From the NCBI GenBank assembly GCA_946122785.1, contig CAMGYJ010000009.1, positions 22,603,633 through 22,667,632 of the forward strand: a stretch of 64,000 nt of DNA. Direction: 5' to 3'. The notes under the pieces were generated by a model. That model was not told where the DNA came from. It worked only from the letters and a program-made list of their open reading frames with translations, and searched no databases. This DNA is from Linum tenue. Its lineage: Eukaryota; Streptophyta; Magnoliopsida; Malpighiales; Linaceae. A program made the position numbers and the translations under genes. Below are positions 24,302-35,216 of the stretch, one piece after another (the first letter of the stretch is position 1; each line of letters opens with the position of its first letter).

Positions 24302-24753
24302 GTAAATTTTTTCAACTTACCTAAAACATTTGAGACATAATTTCCCACAATCTAGGTCATTGCTTCACTTGTTTTGGGGTTTCACCAATCTCTTTCACAT
24401 TTCCAACCCCTGCAGCAATCTCATCTCCCTTAATTCCCAACCTAATACTCAAACTAATTACTTCCCCTTTTTACATATGGTTACTTGAGGAACTAATCAA
24501 CTAGCTAGTTTGTGTGGAGGTTTTGATTTTCACCATTTTGGCAACCTCTACACCATAATATCCATATAACTAATTTTCCCTCCCCTTCCATTTTCTCATC
24601 CAAATCTCTCCAAAGTTTGAAGCTTTAGGCGATTTGGCAACATGGGTTTGGTGGGTTTGTGTGATTCTACAGCTGCCTTTCATTGTTTTTTTATTGACTC
24701 AGTCATGGGCTACTGTGTGGTTTTTGGATGTATAACAAAAGGGTAAGCAGCAG
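24302..24753 (+). other. Intron in the 5' leader of AGAMOUS
   Basis: Donor AAAG|GTAAAT (24302) and acceptor GCAGCAG| (24750 or 24753, two adjacent AGs), placing the ATG at 24772 soon after the acceptor. A leader intron at this place is known in AGAMOUS-subfamily genes. The ~280-nt upstream leader (24020-24301) is CT-rich. Confidence 0.7.
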
Positions 24754-24771
24754 GTGAATTGGGGATATTCG

Positions 24772-27700
24772 ATGGCCGGTTACCATAGCGATTCGAGGGA
24801 GGATTCGCCAACGAGGAAGATAGGGAGAGGGAAAATCGAGATCAAGCGGATCGAGAACACAACTAACAGGCAGGTCACTTTCTGCAAGAGGAGGAATGGT
24901 CTGCTGAAGAAGGCATATGAACTGTCTGTGCTTTGTGATGCTGAGGTTGCTCTTATTGTCTTCTCCAGCCGTGGCCGCCTCTATGAGTATGCCAACAACA
25001 GGTAATAATAATTGAAATTAAATCTTGTGTATCATGGTTGCCTTCCCTTCTCCATCTCGGGAAATTCAATTACGGTTCTTGTTTTATACTTAATCTACTG
25101 TCGATCTATGAAATAAAGGAAACGAAACCCTTCATTCACTTTTTTCTTAATATTTTATTTTGGTCTTCGTTTCCCCTTTCTTTGTTCTCTCTTCCTGAAG
25201 GGCAGGCATGTTAATTTCAGCCCTCATTTCTTAGGGCTTTATAAGTTTGTTTTCATTTTTACACCCCTTCAAATGATTACCTGCTTAAATAAAATAAAGG
25301 GTTAGTTGAGGAAATGTTTGTCTTATTACCTAGCAAGTGAAAGTTTTGATTTTTGTTGCTTCAAGAACCAGATCTTGGCTGGATTTGAAGCAGAAGAACA
25401 ACCACCTTTTCTCTCTTTCATTTCCACTTAATTCTCCAACCTTTTTTTCTTAATCTTGTTTTGCTCGATAGATTCAGATTGAGAGTGTCTGTCCTTGTTT
25501 TATTCTTAATTTTCCAACCATTTTTTTTATGCAATTACCTTGCTTACTTTCACCTCCAAACCAAGACCAATCAGTTCTGCCTTTCAAGTTTGCAGTCGTG
25601 TTGTTTAGCTTTCGGTTTTCCTTTATAAGCTCAAAGTGGGTATTGGGTTTGAGCTGGGAAGTGAAATTCTGAGCAGCGGCGGATCTAGAACACAGTAGAG
25701 CACTGGGCCGCATTTTAATATAATATTATATATTGTAAAAAAAAATATTCAACGTTTAAAATTTTAGTATTTCAAATAAAAAAATAGTTACAAAATTACC
25801 ACGGTAACAGACAAATGGCTAATATTTTGATGTGTTACAAAAGATTTAGCTAATATTTTGTATTTCGAAAGGTTTGGGTAATAATTTGTAAAGTCTAAAA
25901 GGTTTGACTAATAAATTGTATTTACCCAAAAATATATGATAACAATAGTTTTCATTCATTTCAATGCCAATTGTAATAGAAGGTTTTTTAATTTTGCAAA
26001 TCCATCAATAATAATAGAATCTCCATCATTATCAATAGCGTACTCTCTCTCAAAGAAAATAGCTAAGCAATCAACGAGAAATTCATCAAGCATTTTGTTG
26101 CGCAAATTAGTTTTCACATATTTTATTGCTTAAAATGTTCTCTCCATGGTAGCCGTTGAAACGGCAAGGTCAACACTAGAAGAATCAACCAACAAATCAA
26201 TTTGCTTAGAGGGTTTTCCTATTTCAATGAAACTTTATACACTCTTTTAAATTTAGACCTTTAGGTTTTATGTTTTTTTTTTCCAATGAATATAATTCGG
26301 GCTAGAATTCCTAGACTAAATTGAGAGTAATAGTTTGCATATGTTCATCTACACCATTTTTCTAACTATACAAAATTTATTATCAAATAACACTCGACCG
26401 TCCATTAAATAATACTGGAACGAATACCTAAAATCGAAAAATTTATAAGCTCTTTACTAGCTTTGGATCCGGTGAAGGGCTGGGCCGTGGCCCGGATTGG
26501 CCCAACCCTAGATCCGCCGATGATTCTGAGGGTGTGCGGTTAGATGACATAGTAGATCTGGCGTGTGGGTAAGACATGGAAATAGCTACCCATTTTATTT
26601 ATCCATTTTACCCCTTGTATTCAAATTCTCAATTTCTACTTTCTCTAGTGCTGTAAGAAATTGTGGTAAGCATAGAGAAGGAAAAACAAAGAAATGGTGT
26701 AATAAAGAAGAAGGGTGGGTTTGTTTGGAATCTATGAGGGGCCAGTGAGTCTTCCCATTCTCATCTCCCACTTCCAGTTAAAATTTCCTTTTTTTTTTTG
26801 TTTTGGGGAATTCTCATATCTGCACTAGTGTTTCTGTTTCAGTTTTGCTTCTTCTCTCTAAGAGAGAAATGAGGGGTATGGAGACAGCCTCTTTCTTACT
26901 GTCAAACTTTCTTTCTTCACTGTGAGTTTGTGGGAGAGAGAGGCAAGGAAAGAAATGGAGGCTATGGATGGTGTCATGCTTCCTCCTTCATTAGATTGGG
27001 AAAGCCCCTTTTGAGTGAGGTCGTGTTTTGAAACTTCCTTAGTAGCACGTCAGTTTCTTTCTTCTTCACACATCAAAGAGAGGAAGGAAAAGGAAGGCAA
27101 GAAGGAAGTACAGATCATGTCAATGGTAAAAAATGAAAGGAGGAAACCCTTGTCAGTAACTCTCGTCAAGGAAACAGAAACTTGTCAATAATAGGGTTTC
27201 AATCAAGCGAAACCTATACAAAACTGAAGAGAATAGAAAACCCAAAGGTTATAAGGCTTACACCCTAATTTGAACTATACAATATTACACACAAAAGATT
27301 CTATCTACACCATGGCACCAACTCAATCACTGATTAGGCATAAACACATTTAAAATGTCCTAAGTTGAGTTTGAATCTTGGAGTCAACACACTCGATCCA
27401 ATTTTAGAGATTTCGTTTGGTTTGAGAAAGGATATAGTAAAAAAAATTGTTAACTAATCATTACTAATATAACCATGTAGCTAATATAAAATCATATTTA
27501 CGAATGACAAATTCGTTATTGTTAAAATAAATTCATATAGTTCACAAATATTGTTTCAGTAATAGTCTTTGTTCTTATTTGTTTAGTTTACATATTGATA
27601 CAGATGCTAGAGTTCTCTCCCAAATCCAAGTTGTGCTATAGACCCACGTGGGAGAAGAGAAGTGAGAAGTGATAGAAAGCTCTCAATCTTTTCCTTGCAG

Positions 27701-27841
27701 TCTCAAACCTCAGACGGAGGGAAATAAAAAAAGAAACACCACAAATTAGGGCTTCATAGTATTTGTATCATTTGAGGTTGTTTGGGGGATGAGGTAATCC
27801 TCAAAATCAAGCAACACAAAACTATACAAAGATCTTCTTCA

Positions 27842-27886
<45 letters not shown>

Positions 27887-30800
27887 CACCAATCAAAATT
27901 CAGATACCCATAAAATCAAAAGAATAGTTCATTTTTCTACCCCTTCTACTGAGAAGAAAGGGTAACTGGGTTTGTTCTTGAATCAGGCGGATTGCTTTTC
28001 CGGGAGTGGGTTTCAGTTAAGGAGTGATGGTGGGTTTTTTTCTTTCTGGGTGGGTTCTTTAGCAAAAAAAGGAATCTTTGGTCACGTCACCGCGCGATTT
28101 TGCAGTTCCTTCCTTGACTTCTGACACACTTCTGGTAGCTAGAGTTAAAATTTTAGTGGTGTCATATTTCCCCAAACCCTAAATTTCTGTAAATTGGAGA
28201 AAATGGGGTGCTGCAAATGTTGAAAAGGGGTTGGACCAGTTGATCTTCTCCTCACAAGTTTAGATTCTCTGGTTAGGGGCTTCTCGTGTACACAAGATCA
28301 TGATGATGATGGCACTGTTTGGCCATTAATGTAAAACAACTCTCTGCGGTCGCTTCCATCGAAAGTATCTTACTATTAGATCCAGTTTATGCAACCCTTC
28401 TTCTGGGATAGAGGGTTTTGATTTTTGAGAAGAGAGAAAAACTAGAAAGATGAAGTTTTGCAGCAGAGCAGCAGAGAGAGAAAACAGGAAACAAGCCGTA
28501 CGACAGCTGAGGGGAGCCGATGAAGGGTTTTCTGTTTTTTTCCCCTCTTTTTTTCCTTTTAAGGTTTTTTCTACGTTCAATTATAGCCCTGCTGCTATTT
28601 TGGACGGCTATGATTTGATCTAAAAATTAGAAAAGGAAAATAAAAGGAAAATACCCTTTTCTGTTGTCTCTCTCGGTTCGTCAGTTGGTGCACTGGCAAA
28701 GGGCTTAAATGGGTGGGATGGGATTGATTAGTTTTGTTCGAGGTGGGTATTAAGGTTGTGGGTTTAGGGGATTACCCGCCGGGTAATGGGTTCGTGACAC
28801 GTGGAGTTATGGCTGACCGTTGATGAGGTCCAACCAGTCACGTTTTGCTATGACATTGCCGAGCTGGCACGCGGCAGCCAATCAGTTGCTCGAGGAAGTT
28901 AAGGTATCAGGGCAGCTACCCTATGAAAGAAGGGGTCTTTTCGGTTTTGACGCGAATGGATTTTCAACCATTCTTCTAACTTCTAAGTATTCGTTATCCC
29001 ATTAAAATAATGCTATATTCCTGTCAAGATTTTTAAAGTCAGTGAAAATCAGTTCCTTCTGAGTTCTGACTAGAGGGAGTGGGATTTTGGGACATTCAAT
29101 ATCCTGTTACCCTAACCTAAAAAGGGTTTCGTATTAGGATCATCTTCGCCAGTTTTTGGAGAGTGGGTTTATTTTATTTGATTTGACTATTTTATTACAT
29201 CACTTTTCCTAGTAGGATGAGTGAACAGGTCATGTCACCTCTTCTGCCTGCAAAACCAAGTCAATCCAACAATAATTTGGTGAAGTTCATTTTTGCAGCT
29301 ATAAATTATTAAATTAAGGATTATATACTAGATATCTATTAGTCTTTCACAAAAAGAACAAAAGTGACACTAGTCAGACAATAGGTCGGTATTAGTCCGT
29401 GTTATTATAGCATTTCATTTAGGGATTCAATTCGACTTATACATGTGGAAGTACATCTATCAGCTCGTTTGAAGAATCGAAAACCAATTTGTTTATGTCT
29501 TTATAAGTTGAGAAATTTTTATTTTTATTCCTCATTTCGATCAATCGTTTGAGCTTTGTATCTATTGGTGTTTGAGCTTTGTATCTATTGGTTTCTGATG
29601 GATTCGAATGATCAATAACACGGTTAAGGAAACTAAGGATTGCTAGCAAGTGGAAGTAGTGTTAATGGTTCATTGGGTGCACCGGCTGTGGGGCATTCAT
29701 TGATCTTATTTCCTGATCCTAATCATGCACATTATCATGACATTAGATGTCCCATGTTGGGTCGATAATCATTTGAGTCCAAATAAATCAAGTTTCTGGT
29801 TTTTGTAAGAGATGTATGTGGCCCATTCAGTTCACTTGTCACTACTTCCCAAACGTTCTGCAATTATTAAGATTGCTTTCATGGCATGATTAAGATAATT
29901 GCTGCTGTAATGTGCTCCCTTTAGTTTAATTCATATGTAATACTGATGCTAATGTTTGCTGTGGCTGTGATGCAGTGTTAAAGCCACAATTGAAAGGTAC
30001 AAGAAGGCCAATTCAGACGCTACAAACACTGGATCTGTTGCTGAGGCCAATGCTCAGGTATACAAAGTAGGTTTTCGTCGGGGGTCTTTAATGGTCGCAA
30101 CGTTATATTTTCATCCTTGCATTATTATTGCATTGACTCGTCGAGGTCGATATAATGAACGTGTACCCTAGACAAACAAGCGAAGACAACTATTTCTTAT
30201 TATTTCCTATTGCTTCACTGTCTTCAATTCACTGTTCTTCTCTAACAACTACTGTTAGAAACGAGCACTTCTACTATGCTATAAAGTATTGGTGCTTTAA
30301 TGTATAACTTAAATTTGTACCATAATTTAAATGTATAATTTCATGTTGTACCATAAAGAAAGTTGTACCCTTATGTTATGGTACAAGTTCAAGTTGTACC
30401 ATAAAAGAATTTGTACAAAATAGTATAAGTACAATATGAAGTTGTATACCATAACGTTAAAGGTACAACTTCAAGTTGTACCATAAAAACAAAAACCTAT
30501 AGCACCAATGCTATATAGCATTGTAAAATTCCTCGTTAGAAACTACTTCTATACATTAAAGGATCAATGCGTCCTTGAGTATTCAACAAAAAATAAAAAG
30601 AAATAAGGTATTTTACTCATTGGGAAATGTGGCTTGCCCTTCCCATCAGCCTTTCATAGTCTGTGTCCCTGGAAACATCTTGACTGGCTGCTGATTGATT
30701 TGCCTAAAAGAAAACGTTGTTGATTGTGACTGATTGTAACTATTCTAGGTCAATAACCTAGAGAAATTTTACAATGCTATATAGTATTGGTGCTATAGGA

Positions 30801-32274
30801 TTTTATCTTTATGGTACAACTTAAAATTGTACATTTACGATATGGTACAACTTCATATTGTACCTATACTCTTGGTACAAATTCTTTTATGGTACAACTT
30901 GAACTTGTACCTTATGTGATGGTACAACTTTAAGTTGTAAAGTTGTACCATAACATAATGGTACAAATTGCTTTATGGTACAATCTAAACTTATACATTT
31001 AATGTTATGGTACAACTTTAAGTTGTACATTAAAGCACCAATACTATATAGCATAGTAGAAGTGCTCCAATAACCTAACTTTATTGGCTGTTAGGGTTTA
31101 AGGTTTTACCCGAAACAGAAAATTCATGGTTTGGACTCCTGGTTAGATATTGATACTTTTGTTTGTTCTCTATAGTTGTCTATTTTCACTCCAGCAGTAC
31201 TAACTTTTTCGACAATGTTCCCAACTCTGTATCCAAAATGGTTTGTTTCTTCAGTACTACCAGCAAGAAGCTGCCAAGCTGCGGCAGCAGATTGGGAACT
31301 TGCTGAACACAAACAGGTAATTCTTGAATGACAAGCTGTGAATATATGTAGAACAGGTCTTTAAGGCTTTTAACAGGAATCTTGCTATGTTGGCAAACAA
31401 CTGTGGCTCTTCTTCTAGACACATGCTTGGTGAGTCACTTGGAGGCCTGAATGCCAAGGAGCTCAAGAACTTGGAGAGCAAACTAGAGAAAGGAATCAGC
31501 AGAATCCGTTCCAAAAAGGTGCCGTTCTTTTGGTTTCGCTACCACAGTACTTCTCTCATCCCATTTCTAGCTTCAACACTGTATTTGTAGCTCTTCCTGA
31601 CTCTTCCAAATTTTCTTCTCCCCGTCAGAATGAGCTGCTATTCGCAGAGATAGAGTATATGCAGAAAAGGGTAACTCTCTTTTTTGCTTAATTTTTCATC
31701 TATGAGTATTAGATTCTGAGCCCTAATGCTGCAATTTTGGAATAGGGTGCCAATTTGTGAGCAGATTTAGCAAAACCACCTTTGTGTTCAAATTTCCTTA
31801 GTCTCTTAGCTAACGAATTTTTGCAAATTAAATGATGCAGGAAATTGATTTGCACAACAATAACCAGCTTCTTCGTACAAAGGTTAGCTCTTGATTTCAT
31901 CTGTACTTCCAATATTGACTAAGCTCTTAATATGTGAATTCCCAATGGAGTCACTGTATATGACTGAGTTGTGAGTTTGTGCACTGACGGTGGAATGGTT
32001 GTATTGCAGATTGCTGAGAATGAAAGGAAGCAGCAGGGCATGAGCTTGATGCCAGGAGGGAGTAGCAGCTACGAGATCGTGCAGCCTCACCAGCAGTTCG
32101 ACTCTCGAAACTACTTCCAAGTCAATGCTTTACAGCCCACCAACCATTACCCTCAACAAGACCACATTGCACTTCAGCTGGTGTAAGAGAAGCCATGTCT
32201 CTCCCTTCCATCATAACTAGAAACCATTTGCATTTATCATCTCTAAGTTTGTGTGATTTTCCTTTGGCAGTTGA
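24772..32274 (+). CDS. AG: AGAMOUS-type MADS-domain transcription factor
   Basis: C-class floral homeotic factor: a nuclear MADS protein that specifies stamens and carpels and ends meristem activity. Coding exons: 24772-25001, 29976-30057, 31255-31316, 31419-31518, 31629-31670, 31841-31882, 32010-32182, 32271-32274 (735 nt, 244 aa, in frame throughout). Residues ~17-75 are the MADS domain ([20 protein letters not shown] onward); the I and K regions (~77-175) include [13 protein letters not shown] and [13 protein letters not shown]. The C-terminus has AG motif I ([13 protein letters not shown]) and motif II (ending LQLV). The internal exon sizes 82/62/100/42/42 are the classical ones for the subfamily. 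Start chosen at the ATG giving a short N-extension before the MADS domain, usual for AG and absent from other MADS classes. The final intron splits the last valine codon (GT|T) before TGA. I favour AG over the SHATTERPROOF/PLENA clade but cannot exclude the latter without a tree. Confidence 0.93.
25567..25573 (+). promoter_or_regulatory. CCAATCA motif in AG intron 2
   Basis: CCAATCA, a word repeated in conserved AG second-intron enhancers. Other copies at 27889-27895 and 28878-28884. Short motif, so chance matches are possible. Confidence 0.35.
25674..26522 (-). mobile_element. hAT element relic inserted in AG intron 2
   Basis: 849 bp with terminal inverted repeats CAGCGGCGGATCTAG / CTAGATCCGCCGATG (one mismatch) and a perfect 8-bp target duplication ATTCTGAG at 25666-25673 and 26523-26530, as expected for hAT. 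The interior is AT-rich and keeps a decayed piece of transposase on the - strand. Confidence 0.9.
25950..26222 (-). pseudogene. hAT transposase C-terminal (dimerisation) remnant
   Basis: On the - strand one frame reads [12 protein letters not shown], stop, [18 protein letters not shown] followed by [14 protein letters not shown]. This is the hAT C-terminal dimerisation region of plant 'zinc finger MYM-type'-like transposases (family form: ATVERAFSAMK...LRN+M---L-D-L). The in-frame TAA replaces the usual serine. The catalytic core is missing, so it is inactive. Confidence 0.8.
27845..27880. repeat. (TC)18 microsatellite
   Basis: Perfect dinucleotide run inside AG intron 2, ending just 8 bp before a CCAATCA motif. 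Confidence 0.95.
27889..27925 (+). promoter_or_regulatory. CCAATCA plus AAGAAT box in AG intron 2
   Basis: CCAATCA at 27889-27895 is followed 24 bp later by AAGAAT at 27920-27925. Both words are among those named in comparative studies of the AG second intron. Function here is inferred only. Confidence 0.4.
28555..28564 (+). promoter_or_regulatory. CArG box in AG intron 2
   Basis: CCTTTTAAGG is a perfect CC(A/T)6GG site, the binding sequence of MADS-domain dimers. AG intron 2 is known to be bound by MADS factors including AG itself, so autoregulation is a natural inference. Confidence 0.6.
28878..28884 (+). promoter_or_regulatory. CCAATCA motif in AG intron 2 (third copy)
   Basis: CCAATCA within a GC-richer patch (28835-28900) that also holds CCAACCA at 28829-28835. 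The local GC content is unlike the rest of the intron. Confidence 0.4.
29662..29676 (+). promoter_or_regulatory. Candidate WUSCHEL/LEAFY composite site in AG intron 2
   Basis: TTAATGG (29662-29668) fits the WUSCHEL core described for AG. Two bases further, CATTGG (29671-29676) is the reverse complement of CCAATG, fitting the LEAFY CCANTG core. In Arabidopsis the two factors bind adjacent sites in this intron and activate AG together. It lies ~300 bp before the intron's 3' end. Confidence 0.5.
30263..30534 (+). mobile_element. MITE in AG intron 3 (forward copy)
   Basis: 272 bp, starts GAGCACTTCTACTATGCTAT and ends in a diverged inverted copy (TAGCATTGTAAAATTCCTC). Perfect 9-bp target duplication GTTAGAAAC at 30254-30262 and 30535-30543, so Mutator-like. 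The interior is full of alternating GTACAA/TTGTAC words. Confidence 0.88.
30761..31067 (-). mobile_element. MITE in AG intron 3 (inverted copy)
   Basis: 307 bp, the same family as 30263-30534 but in the opposite orientation: it starts GAGAAATTTTACAATGCTAT and ends ATAGCATAGTAGAAGTGCTC. It is flanked by a 10-bp target duplication CAATAACCTA at 30751-30760 and 31068-31077. Confidence 0.88.
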
Positions 32275-32984
32275 GTGCTAGTGCTCCAATGGAGAAGTAA
32301 GGGAAGCCATTTCTGCTCTCTCTTACAGAGTCTGTAAGAAGGGCATATCTTGTGCAGGTGTATGGCACCAAATGCATATATATAAGAACAAGTGTTGTGA
32401 AGTATAATGAAAAAACGCATTGGAGATACTAGACATTGTCTTTGCTCTTTCCTCAGCCTTTCGAGAGAAAAGGACAATCAAGTATTTTCCCTTTAGTACT
32501 ACTATTGTGGGCTAACTTTGTAATCTCCCTATGTTCCTCTTTTGCAAGTGATGTGATTTTCTGTGAAAGCTTCATTTTTCGGCTTCGTTGTTGTCGCTTA
32601 AACTTATAAAGGCTGTTGGTCGTCATTATTATTATTATCACTAAACTGTTACCCCCCAGTATTCTCTACTACTGTGATATATATACATGGCTTGTCATAT
32701 CATGTGTAACGCATGTATTTCTGTTGTCCGAAACACGCTCAATTTCTGGGAAGAATTCAAATCATCAATTGATATGGGAGGGCATGGTTGGTGGGATAAA
32801 ACTTGGAAGTGTAGAAAATCAATAATCTTCAACATCTGCTCTCAAACTCGAGTTTAAGCCCTTTACATAATTTAATAAATACACATGTATCCAATCAATT
32901 CAATCCATTTAAATCCATATTCTCGGGGGAATCACACATTCTAGCTGAGTTAAAGCTTTGATTGGATGTAGAAAAACTTCTAGT
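32275..32984 (+). other. AG 3' untranslated region and following spacer
   Basis: After the stop, several T-rich and TTTGTAAT-like elements up to about 32610 suit a plant polyadenylation region; I cannot fix the cleavage site. 32650-32984 shows no gene. Confidence 0.4.
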
Positions 32985-33618
32985 TGGATGGTACAAGCTC
33001 AATACGGATGGGGTTTCTCAAAGCAACTTGGGAATGGTACGTTATGGTGGGAGGTGTATTATGAGACCTTAATGGGGATTGACTCAGATGTTTCTGCAGT
33101 AAACTAGGGACGAGAACAACCTACTGGCAGAGCTCTGGGGGATTCTTCAAGGGCTGGAGCTTGCTTGAAAAAAGCACTCAATTTCTCATTAAGGAGACAT
33201 ATTCCACCAGCTAGCTCTGCATGATTGAGAAGATAAGCGACAATGTGCACCCCTATGCAATGATCCATGGAGCAATTCGGTGAATTTTGGCAAAGGAATT
33301 GGTGGTTAGCCCGGTTCACACATATAGCCGAAGACTCTGCAACAATCCATGGAGCAATAAAGTTGCAGACTGTGCCTCTCGAAGGACAATCTCATTGATC
33401 CTTTTGGTACGCATGAGCTTGACTATCTCCCACTAGAGCTTCATAGACTTTGTCTTGAGGACATTATGGGATCAACTTTCCCAAACAAGTGCACCATACA
33501 CATGTTTCCTGAATTTCAGTTAGGTGTCTCTTCTTCACCCCGTCGGTTTTGCTGCTTATGGAGTAATTAGCCCTCGACTATTGTAATCTTGGCGCTTGCT
33601 GCCTCCTTTCAATGAAAA
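32985..33618 (+). pseudogene. LINE remnant: RNase H-like domain and 3' end
   Basis: The frame reads WYKLNTDGVSQSNLGMVRYGG, then ENNLLAELWGILQGLELA, and further on NKVADCASR. This is the RNase H-like domain at the end of plant L1-type LINE polyproteins (KLN-DG...AELW-L-GL-LA...N--AD-LA). It has several stops. The end near 33618 (CAATGAAAAAAG) resembles a short 3' A-tail. The reverse transcriptase is absent. Confidence 0.7.
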
Positions 33619-33688
33619 AAGTAAGATCACTTCACAAAGAGCTATTGCACCCAACAACAGGAGACATTGAAATAAGAAGCTTATTAGA

Positions 33689-34364
33689 TGTGTTGGAGGT
33701 TGGGCGTACGACCCTTAGGCGTGTCATCTATGTTTTTTTGGCCGACAAGGGGCACATTGGGGGGGGGGGTCGTGTTAGGAAAGACAAGCCGCTCAACACG
33801 CAGAAAGACTACTTAGTTAGCTGCCAAAATCCAAAACTTTTTACACCTAAAGGGCTTTTGTTGGGCCACATGTTGAGCGATATTGGGCTTCAAGGCCCAA
33901 TAGAGGTATCAGACAACTCATTCCCGCAAGGGGAGAGAAAGGTCGCTCTGGTAGGTCAAGTAGGTGGGCAGCCTACCTCGGATGGGACAACAGTTAGACC
34001 GCCTGACATATAGGGCTGATAGTTGACAAGAGGAGATCTGCCAGGATATAATTACGTCGTGCAGGCATAACTGAGCATTAATTACCCACTGCAGGCGGTC
34101 TCTTAGAAGATGGGATGAGTTCAGGGCGCCTGGCATAGCATTTGATGCCCCAATCTCCATCTAACTGAGTATAAATACACTCACATGAGCATTGTTGGTA
34201 ACTCAATTACTTCCCTTCTCTCTTAATATAACCAATCTTTCTATTTCTCTTTCTAACTTCAGCATCAAAGAGTGTCCTGAGAAACCGCCCATGGATTATT
34301 TATAGGTCTCAGGAGTAAGTTCCCTCCGCCAGGAACAGACGTCTCGTTCGTGCTTCATCAACCA
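33689..34364 (+). repeat. Possible solo LTR
   Basis: A ~680-bp segment from TGTTGGAGG to a CTTCATCA end, with a TATAAATA box at 34172-34179 followed ~100 bp later by pyrimidine-rich sequence, as in plant LTR promoters. No primer-binding site or second copy is visible and no target duplication was found. A run of 12 G lies near 33757-33768. Weak call. Confidence 0.35.
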
Positions 34365-34696
34365 CCTAGGACTTTCTAGGCGCAAATAGATGGAGAACGT
34401 GATATCTCAAACTCAAGTTCTTTTCTGGTCTCGGACTCGTTGGGTTTGCTAATGCTTTCTTCTTCCCTGGCAAGTTGAAGAACTAAAGGAATTATGAAAA
34501 GAGACGCTAGTTTTTTCGCAGACAAGAGCATAGCTGGAATAATGAATTATCAAGTGGACCAGAAGGTAATTGCTCACTATGATTTTGGTTCCTCGAACCA
34601 AACCCGAAAGATTGGTGTGAGATTTACAACTCTGTATGATTTACAAAATTGGGGGTCCACATATTTGTATAAAAAATTCAAAGCCATAGACACCAT

Positions 34697-35167
34697 TAGG
34701 GGTGGGCAATCGGTTCGGTAAATCCGAACTGACCCGAACCGAAACTGAAATAATGCTATTCGGTTCGGAATTCGAAAGAAAAATATGGATATTTCGGAAA
34801 TCAGAGTTCTTTCAACCGAACCAAAATTCCGACCGAAAAACTAAAATACTGTAATTGCAAGCTCTAAATGGTGAATCTTTATGTTTGTAGTTGTGTTTAG
34901 ACTTATATATTTGAAATATTTAATGACGTATGTGTTAACAAGTTTGATCTTATCATTGATGATGCATATAATTGCATATTTATTGTTTATATTAGGGTAA
35001 AAAATAATCTAAAAGTGAGAAGATACAAGTAGCCTCACAAATTAGATTTTGTGTGAAAACCTGAACCGAACCGAATTATATTCGGTTTGAGGTTTGGGAG
35101 AATTCGAGGACCCGATATTCATAATTTTGGTTCGGTCGAAACTGAACTGACCGAATGCCCAACCCTA
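34697..35167. mobile_element. hAT-like non-autonomous element
   Basis: 471 bp, ends TAGGGGTGGGCA... and ...TGCCCAACCCTA, with subterminal CGGTTCGG/CCGAACCGAA repeats. Perfect 8-bp target duplication GACACCAT at 34689-34696 and 35168-35175. Confidence 0.9.
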
Positions 35168-35216
35168 GACACCATGAGTTTGACATTCATCAACAACAAG
35201 AGAAACATTGAGATTT

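Larger units (their letters stand above)
25002..29975 (+). promoter_or_regulatory. Large second intron of AGAMOUS (regulatory intron)
   Basis: 4974 bp between donor AACAG|GTAATA and acceptor GATGCAG|. In Arabidopsis and other species this intron holds the enhancers that control AG (bound by LEAFY, WUSCHEL, MADS factors and repressors). Here it contains several matching motifs (listed separately), a (TC)18 microsatellite, and one hAT-like insertion at 25674-26522. The intron size is within the range known for AG orthologues. Confidence 0.8.

Noticed and set aside
27845..27880. Functional GAGA-type element
   Set aside because: A (TC)18 run could bind GAGA-binding proteins, but microsatellites are common in introns and nothing else supports function.
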